Below, piece by piece: positions 8,436-12,636 of a stretch of DNA of 12,636 bases (positions are counted from its first letter, which is position 1; every line of letters begins with the position of its first letter). Below the pieces are notes generated by a model. It was not told the DNA's origin and did no database searches. It worked only from the letters and a program-made list of their open reading frames with translations. The position numbers and the translations under genes are program-made. This stretch comes from Candidatus Sulfotelmatobacter sp. (lineage in GTDB: Bacteria; Acidobacteriota; Terriglobia; Terriglobales; Acidobacteriaceae): contig JASHRB010000191.1 in NCBI GenBank assembly GCA_030037575.1, forward strand, positions 1 through 12,636, in the 5' to 3' direction.

Positions 8436-8600
8436 ATGGAGCGCCAGGAGCCCGGAGACTCGGATTCTATTGCGGCGATGGAAGTCGCAAGATGCGAAGG
8501 TATGCGGGTTTATTTGGAGCGCATGAGGCAGGGCGTTCTTCGCGCATTAAAAGCTGATGCTGACATTGTCCGGTGGCGCAATTCATTGGCCAGCGCATAG
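8436..8600 (+). CDS. Possible small protein, 54 residues, unknown
   Basis: An ATG-to-TAG frame of 54 codons runs opposite to its neighbours in the lon-pheA gap. The product starts MERQEPGDSDS and continues as a charged, probably helical stretch with ERMRQGVLRALKADADIVRW in the middle. There is no signal peptide or membrane segment. A weak GGTGA lies about seven nt before the ATG. I recognise no family. It may be a real small gene, a remnant of a larger one, or chance; its short length makes chance a serious option. Confidence 0.25.
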   Translation: MERQEPGDSDSIAAMEVARCEGMRVYLERMRQGVLRALKADADIVRWRNSLASA

Positions 8601-8643
8601 CCACGTCTCCACTCCATGACCCCACCACCGGACTTTGGCCACA

Positions 8644-9549
8644 TCACGCCGCCGCCCGATAAATTCCCAACACCTTCACAAACTCCGCAACTTCGCCGAG
8701 ATGCCGCAGCGCGTTACGCGCGGCTTCGTCGTTACCGCGCAGAAAATCAACGTAAAAGAGGTATTCCCACGGTCGACCGCGCAGGGGCCGCGATTCGATT
8801 TTGCTCAGGCTGATATCGCGCAAGGCAAACACACTGAGCGATTTGAACAGCGCCCCGGGAACGTTGCGGACTTTGAAGGCAATCGAAGTCTTGTTTGCGC
8901 CGCGAGCCATTGTCCGCTCACATTCTTCGAGCTGCTCACGCGCTGGTTTCTGTTTCCTGGCACCCGACTCGGTTGCCGCAGCGAGTTTGCGAATCAGAAA
9001 AAAGCGCGTGAAGTTGCGCTTGTCATCCTCGATCCCTGCCTGAAGAATTTTTCCCGCATATTGGCGCGCCGCGTGCCCGCCGGCAATTGCGGCCGCGTCG
9101 GAGAGCTTCTCCGCCATGACGTGCTTTACGCTGCCGGCCGTGTCGTAGAACGGGACCGGCTCAATCTGCCGGTGCCGGCGAAAGAAGTTGCGGCACTGAT
9201 CGAGCGCCACCGGATGCGAGAAGACGCGCCGCACCCGGCTGAACTTCACGCCCGGAGCAGCAATCAGGTGGTGCACAATTCGCAGGGGAAACTCGCCTTC
9301 TATGAATACGTCTCGCGCCACCAGCAGGTCGGCGTGTTCGGCCACGGTCCCGGCCAGCGAATTCTCGATCGGAATCACGGCGGCGGCGGCCGTTCCCCGC
9401 TCGACGCGATCAAATACTGCGCCCGAGAGCGCGCACGGCACCACGGCGCAGCCCGGCACCATGCGTTCGGCCGCCTCATGGCTGAAGCAGCCTAATTCGC
9501 CCTGGATTGCAACCCTGACGCCGGAGGTTTTTACGGGGACGCGCGCCAT
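8644..9549 (-). CDS. pheA: Prephenate dehydratase
   Basis: The enzyme decarboxylates and dehydrates prephenate to phenylpyruvate, the committed step of phenylalanine synthesis, in the cytoplasm. The 301-residue protein has the catalytic domain at about 11-190 (VAIQGELGCFSHEAA, VIPIENSLAGTV at 58-69, DTAGSV at 136-141, and the catalytic TRF motif at 181-183). A C-terminal ACT domain follows from about 219 (TSIAFKVRNVPGALFKSLSVF, ESRP at 252-255), the usual site of phenylalanine feedback. The linker between domains (about 190-217) is long and charged. There is no chorismate mutase domain, so this is the monofunctional form. The ATG at 9549 has a poor Shine-Dalgarno, but no better start precedes the conserved N-terminus. 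It follows the acetyltransferase gene by 39 bp on the same strand and is probably co-transcribed with it. Confidence 0.96.
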   Translation of the reverse strand: MARVPVKTSGVRVAIQGELGCFSHEAAERMVPGCAVVPCALSGAVFDRVERGTAAAAVIPIENSLAGTVAEHADLLVARDVFIEGEFPLRIVHHLIAAPGVKFSRVRRVFSHPVALDQCRNFFRRHRQIEPVPFYDTAGSVKHVMAEKLSDAAAIAGGHAARQYAGKILQAGIEDDKRNFTRFFLIRKLAAATESGARKQKPAREQLEECERTMARGANKTSIAFKVRNVPGALFKSLSVFALRDISLSKIESRPLRGRPWEYLFYVDFLRGNDEAARNALRHLGEVAEFVKVLGIYRAAA

Positions 9550-9588
9550 CAGAATGCAAGGTAGCCGGAGTAGGCGTCCGGGTGCAAA

Positions 9589-10143
9589 TCATTTTTGCGG
9601 GACGTCGCCGGCGGCAATGGCGAGCTGCTTCCGCAGTTCAAGCGCATCGACACCGCTCGAATAATAATGGGGGACAGTGCGGACCAAGCCGTAACCATGC
9701 CTTTTGTAGAAGCGCAAGGCGGTCCGGTTGTCCACGGCGGTTTCCAGTTCGATGAATTCCGAGTTCATAGTCCCCAGCCGCTCTTCGGCCTGGCGCAACA
9801 ACTCCGAACCGACCCCGTGACGGCGCGCCGCGGCCAGCACATCGAGGGTAATTATATGGCCCACGCGCCGATTCGCTTCCGCGACGATGAAGCCGGCAAT
9901 GGCTCCCGCCGTTGGCAGGGGCGTCGATGACCGCCCATCCCGAGGCACAGGCGGAGGCCCGATCCACTCTGGCGAGCTTACCGCCACCAGGGTGAAGGCG
10001 CCGGTTCGCCGCATGTAGACTCGAAGTTCTCCTCGGGAATATGAGATGCCGGGTGGAAAACACTCCTGATCGATACGCCAAAGCGCCTCGAAATCGGCGG
10101 GTTCGGAGTCCCGGATTTTGCAATCATGGCGGGTCAGCGGCAC
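9589..10143 (-). CDS. GNAT-family N-acetyltransferase, RimI-like
   Basis: The protein has the GNAT fold: an N-terminal IRDSEPADFEALWRIDQECFP segment, then GHIITLDVLAAARRHGVGSELL, in which RRHGVG is the acetyl-CoA pyrophosphate loop (R/Q-x-x-G-x-G). It ends with TALRFYKRHGYGLVRTVPHYY, typical of RimI-like members that acetylate protein N-termini. A Pro/Gly-rich insert of about 20 residues sits between early strands. The start is uncertain. I chose GTG 10143 (184 residues) because the fold begins about ten residues later; a TTG at 10245 would add 34 Arg-rich residues. Neither has a clear Shine-Dalgarno. It precedes pheA by 39 bp. The true substrate is unknown. Confidence 0.85.
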   Translation of the reverse strand: MPLTRHDCKIRDSEPADFEALWRIDQECFPPGISYSRGELRVYMRRTGAFTLVAVSSPEWIGPPPVPRDGRSSTPLPTAGAIAGFIVAEANRRVGHIITLDVLAAARRHGVGSELLRQAEERLGTMNSEFIELETAVDNRTALRFYKRHGYGLVRTVPHYYSSGVDALELRKQLAIAAGDVPQK

Positions 10144-10758
10144 GCTGCCATTGTAGCGGGCGCGAGGCGCTTTGCGGACGGGACGCCGCGGCTCCAAAGC
10201 GTAAGCTTCAAATCCCGATTCGGTGGTGGAGGGACGGGCGCGCAAGACCGCGGCCGATGCCTCCCGGCCGGGAAAGTCGTACTAAATCCTGGAATTCAAA
10301 AATTGATTTTGCCGATTTTGCGTCGCAGCGGCGGGCAACTCGTCGGCTCCCGGCGAGCAAATGGTGACCGCGCGCACCCCACCGGAACTCGCCCTCGAAG
10401 GATTGCCGAAAGTCCGTCTTCGCTGATTTCGAAGCTGACTGCTGAGCCAGGCAAACGCTGCTTGCAGTTTGACCGAAATCGGCCGCGACAGCCGGTAACG
10501 CGGGTAGCGCCGTGAGATTCATGGGCGCGGGGGAAGAATTGCTCGTGGCTTTTTTGGAAAACCCAGCTTCCATGCTCGGCAAGAAAGTTAACTTTCATTT
10601 GTCGGAAGCGGTCTTGGCGCACTGCTTGGGCACCAGCCGCCTCAACTCAAACGCCGGGTCGGGGCCGGACTTCCAGGGTCCCGCTACTCAGGCCCGACCG
10701 GGGGGGCTTCGAAATTAGTCCCGATTGTCTCTTGCGCCACCGCAACCACGGACGTACC
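10144..10758. other. Divergent intergenic region between the GNAT gene and the membrane-protein gene
   Basis: About 0.6 kb between divergent genes (shorter if the GNAT gene starts at 10245). I find no coding frame I can support. An AT-rich patch at about 10280-10320, in an otherwise GC-rich stretch, is the likeliest place for minus-strand promoter elements, though no clean -35/-10 pair is visible. A G7 run lies near 10699-10706, and a strong hairpin spans 10657-10699. Confidence 0.45.
10657..10699. repeat. GC-rich imperfect inverted repeat
   Basis: GGTCGGGGCC at 10657-10666 can pair with GGCCCGACC at 10691-10699, with one bulged G and a 24-nt loop. It lies about 60 bp before the plus-strand membrane-protein gene. 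Neither strand has a T-run after it, so it is not an ordinary intrinsic terminator. It could be a structured 5' leader element or chance in GC-rich DNA. Confidence 0.3.
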
Positions 10759-11439
10759 ATGAGCATCAGAGGAAGCGTTGTGCTGCGCCTTCTGTTGATC
10801 GATGTGGCCGGTTCGGTCCTCCTTCTGCTGCTGTGGTATCTCGTGTTTTCCAGCTACAACCGAAAGCGAGGAGCCGCCGCTCTGCGCTGGGTCGAAACCG
10901 CTTGCGCCGGCAAAGCCCGCGTGCTTGAGTCGCGATGGATGGGCAACGCCCACCTGCAGGCGCGCTTGCATTTTCTTTCTCGGGCCTTCGACAACGCGCT
11001 GGTGACGGTTAAGTTTCGGCCCAGGGCTTTACCGCTACAGTGGCTGGTGAGTTGCCTGCACCGGCAAAAGGAAACCCTGACTTTTGAGGCCGATCTTGGA
11101 GGTTCGCCCAGCTTCCGTTTGGAAGTTTTGCGGCATCGCTGGAGCGCGCACAACCGCGGCCTCTCAACTGGCAGGCGGGATGGAGGCGAGTGGCAAGTCT
11201 ATGAGCCCGGGCCCATCATTTTGACCACGCGAACCCACTGGAAACAGGATCCCACGGCCGAATTGAACGCATTAATGTCCGTCCGTCGGCAAGATATTCT
11301 GCAGGTGCGTTTCCGTCCGGAATCGCCGCAATTCTCGGCCACGCTCAATTTGGAAACCCTGGCCGACCCCAACACCGCGGCCGGATTTGTCAGCGCCCTG
11401 CGGGAGATCGCAGCCGGCGCATCCACGCACCGGCAATAA
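10759..11439 (+). CDS. Membrane-anchored protein of unknown function
   Basis: The protein has 226 residues from ATG 10759; an in-frame TTG at 10732 would add nine. A GGAC about eight nt before the ATG is a weak ribosome site. One hydrophobic helix (about 7-30, LLLIDVAGSVLLLLLWYLVF) anchors it, followed by a basic stretch (SSYNRKRG), so most of the protein probably stays on the cytoplasmic side. The rest is soluble and mixed alpha/beta, with repeated RxRPxxLPLQW and VRFRPESPQF segments rich in Arg, Phe and Pro. There are no catalytic motifs I recognise and no family I can name. It lies 93 bp before the decayed peptidase/TPR gene on the same strand and may once have been co-transcribed with it. 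The coding frame is convincing because composition stays even and the protein ends cleanly. Confidence 0.75.
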   Translation: MSIRGSVVLRLLLIDVAGSVLLLLLWYLVFSSYNRKRGAAALRWVETACAGKARVLESRWMGNAHLQARLHFLSRAFDNALVTVKFRPRALPLQWLVSCLHRQKETLTFEADLGGSPSFRLEVLRHRWSAHNRGLSTGRRDGGEWQVYEPGPIILTTRTHWKQDPTAELNALMSVRRQDILQVRFRPESPQFSATLNLETLADPNTAAGFVSALREIAAGASTHRQ

Positions 11440-11796
11440 AGACCATGTGTGCGACCTCGCTGGCCAACGATTCCACGGCTCACTGCGCTTATTCCTTTCT
11501 TGGCCGGTCGACCTGTACTAGTGTTCCCTGCCATGATTTGGCACCGCCGCTTCGTCGGGTGCAGGTTTTCTGTTCTTCTGGCCGCTTTATTTTTCCCTGC
11601 GTCTTCTGTTGCGGGCGAGCCCCACGGGGATGAAATCCGCTCCCCGAATTTTTCCGTTGTAACCGATGCCGGCGAAGGACACGGCCGCGAAGTTGCCCTG
11701 GGCTTCGAGCAGATGCGCGCCGTTTTTGGCGCGCTGATGACGAAAGCCAACGTCAGCCTGCCGATCCCACTACAGATCGTGGCTTTTCGAAACTCG

Positions 11797-11806
11797 AAGG
11801 AAAGGA
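11797..11806 (+). repeat. 5-bp tandem duplication (AAGGA x2) causing a frameshift
   Basis: Two adjacent copies of AAGGA (11797-11801 and 11802-11806) fall exactly where the peptidase frame breaks. Deleting one copy turns AAG GAA AGG AAA TGG into AAG GAA ATG GGG and restores the downstream frame without loss of a residue. This is the signature of replication slippage. Confidence 0.85.
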
Positions 11807-12438
11807 AATGGGGCAGGTTGCGCCCCGGTTTAATGGAAAGCCAACCCAGGTAGCGGGGCTTTTTCAGGGCGGGAGCGACCGCTGCTTCATCATGCTCGAC
11901 ATGTCGGTGGAGAACCCATGGACTGTGGTATTCCATGAATACGCTCATCAATTGCTCAACGGCAACGTGCAGGGCTCGATCGATCTCGATGCCAGCTTCG
12001 CCGATTCCTACGCGCTTCTGGCTTTCGCCCAGTCGAGCTTGGGCGACGCCGCGAAGGCGCTGGTCTCTATGCAAAAAGCGTTTGCGCTAAGCCCCCAGAA
12101 CCGGCAGTCTCTGTTCAACCTTGCCAATCTTTATTACGTCAACCGTCAACCGGAACAGACCATCTCGCTCCTTGAGTCCGGGCAGACCAGCGACAGCATC
12201 GATCTGGCTACGCGGGCTGCCCAACTGCTGTCTGCCGCTCAACAGATGAGCGACACCCTGAAGCGCGGGGCCCTAGTTTCTGCGCCGGCGTTCGCGCCTC
12301 GGCCGGAGGTGGGAAGCGAGAATGGCTCGGTTGCCAAACCCTCGGCTGCAGAGGGCGGGCCACCCACCGCTGTCATAACCCTATCTTCCCAGCCGGCAAA
12401 GTATCTTCGGGGCACGCTCACCAGCGCCGACTGCTCCA

Positions 12439-12446
12439 CCCCCCCC
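12439..12446 (+). repeat. C8 homopolymer at the second frameshift
   Basis: Eight Cs in a row after TGCTCCA. With eight, the frame ends at TAA 12468-12470. With seven, it reads on for about 55 more codons through a well-formed C-terminal domain to TAG 12628-12630. The tract is the obvious point of a one-base slip, biological or technical. Confidence 0.85.
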
Positions 12447-12636
12447 GTCAGTTTGGCTGACCATTGTTAATCAGGCGAAAACCTGGAGGTTAAAAGTGAG
12501 CGAACGCAATCGTCTCGCCTTAATCGGGGCCGACGAGTTCTCTTGTTCGTGGGCGAATCGACGGGTGGCGGTGAATTACTTTGAAAATCCGGATGGTCAA
12601 GCGGTTGTGATTTCTCTCGAAATTCAATAGCCGGAA

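Larger units (their letters stand above)
8155..8643. other. Intergenic region between pheA and lon
   Basis: About 490 bp lie between the pheA stop and the lon operator. It holds the lon promoter region, one possible 54-codon plus-strand ORF (8436-8600), and two long-loop inverted repeats. The first is TGCCCAAG at 8270-8277 with CTTGGGCA at 8330-8337 (52-nt loop). The second is GTCCGGTGG at 8568-8576 with CCACCGGAC at 8625-8633 (48-nt loop), which sits just after the pheA stop but has no T-run. No RNA gene was recognised. Confidence 0.5.
11533..12630 (+). pseudogene. Decayed secreted gluzincin-peptidase/TPR protein
   Basis: The remains of one gene can be read across three frames. It starts at ATG 11533 with a signal peptide (FSVLLAALFFPASSVAG), then a peptidase N-terminal region (SPNFSVVTDAGE, FEQMRAVFGALM). 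At 11797-11806 a tandem duplication of AAGGA shifts the frame; removing one copy joins NSKE to MGQVAPRFNGKP. The second frame carries VFHEYAH (HExxH zinc motif, 11934-11948) and, within about ten residues, jumps to a TPR-like region (DASFADSYALLAFAQ, LFNLANLYYVNRQ). The segment that should hold the third zinc ligand is absent. A C8 run at 12439-12446 shifts the frame again and gives an early TAA at 12468-12470. With seven Cs, reading continues through LALIGADEFSCSW to TAG at 12628-12630. Three lesions in one gene argue for true decay over sequencing error. Confidence 0.85.

Noticed and set aside
10512..10718. A 68-codon plus-strand frame in the divergent intergenic region
   Set aside because: No ribosome site, biased Gly/Pro-rich tail, crosses the hairpin, and no similarity I recognise.
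11797..11810. Programmed ribosomal frameshifting at the GAAAGGAAATG site
   Set aside because: An exact tandem duplication explains the shift, and the gene carries two further lesions, so decay is the simpler reading.
11199..12074. A 291-codon minus-strand frame across the right-end genes
   Set aside because: It runs antisense to a convincing coding gene and to the recognisable peptidase relic, and its product has no domain or even composition.

Overview
The window looks like a piece of an Acidobacteriota chromosome, GC-rich and probably from the Terriglobia/Acidobacteriales side. This is inferred from gene content: an Oar-like TonB-dependent receptor with a carboxypeptidase-regulatory domain, a secreted VWFA protein of the type common in acidobacteria, and a peptidase/TPR gene of a style I associate with that phylum. 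I see no rRNA, tRNA, CRISPR, insertion sequence or phage gene. It reads as ordinary chromosome with one decayed gene at the right end.

Layout, left to right. (a) 1-3506, minus: an Oar-like outer-membrane TonB-dependent receptor, truncated at its C-terminus by the window edge. It is open over its whole visible length. (b) 3707-4648, minus: a secreted VWFA (MIDAS) protein. (c) 4763-5494, minus: a single-chain molybdopterin synthase, MoaD fused to MoaE. (d) 5582-5623: a strong intrinsic terminator. (e) 5636-8125, minus: the ATP-dependent protease Lon. Directly upstream, overlapping its Shine-Dalgarno, is a perfect CTTGAGT-N7-ACTCAAG inverted repeat, which is the consensus HAIR operator of the heat-shock repressor HspR. 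(f) 8155-8643: about 490 bp of mostly non-coding DNA holding the lon upstream region and one possible 54-codon plus-strand ORF. (g) 8644-10143, minus: a RimI-like GNAT acetyltransferase followed 39 bp later by prephenate dehydratase (pheA). (h) 10144-10758: a roughly 0.6 kb divergent intergenic region with no gene I can support. (i) 10759-11439, plus: a membrane-anchored protein of unknown function. (j) 11533-12630, plus: a secreted gluzincin-peptidase/TPR gene broken by a 5-bp tandem duplication, an apparent in-frame loss of the middle of the gene, and a one-base slip in a C8 tract.

The genes do not form one pathway. Lon is a heat-shock-controlled housekeeping protease with its own operator and terminator. 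MoaD-MoaE belongs to molybdenum cofactor synthesis, pheA to phenylalanine synthesis, and the receptor and VWFA protein to the cell envelope. The most informative signals are the exact HAIR site at lon, the readable history of decay in the right-hand pseudogene, and the fused molybdopterin synthase. I found no convincing wholly new defence or mobile system.
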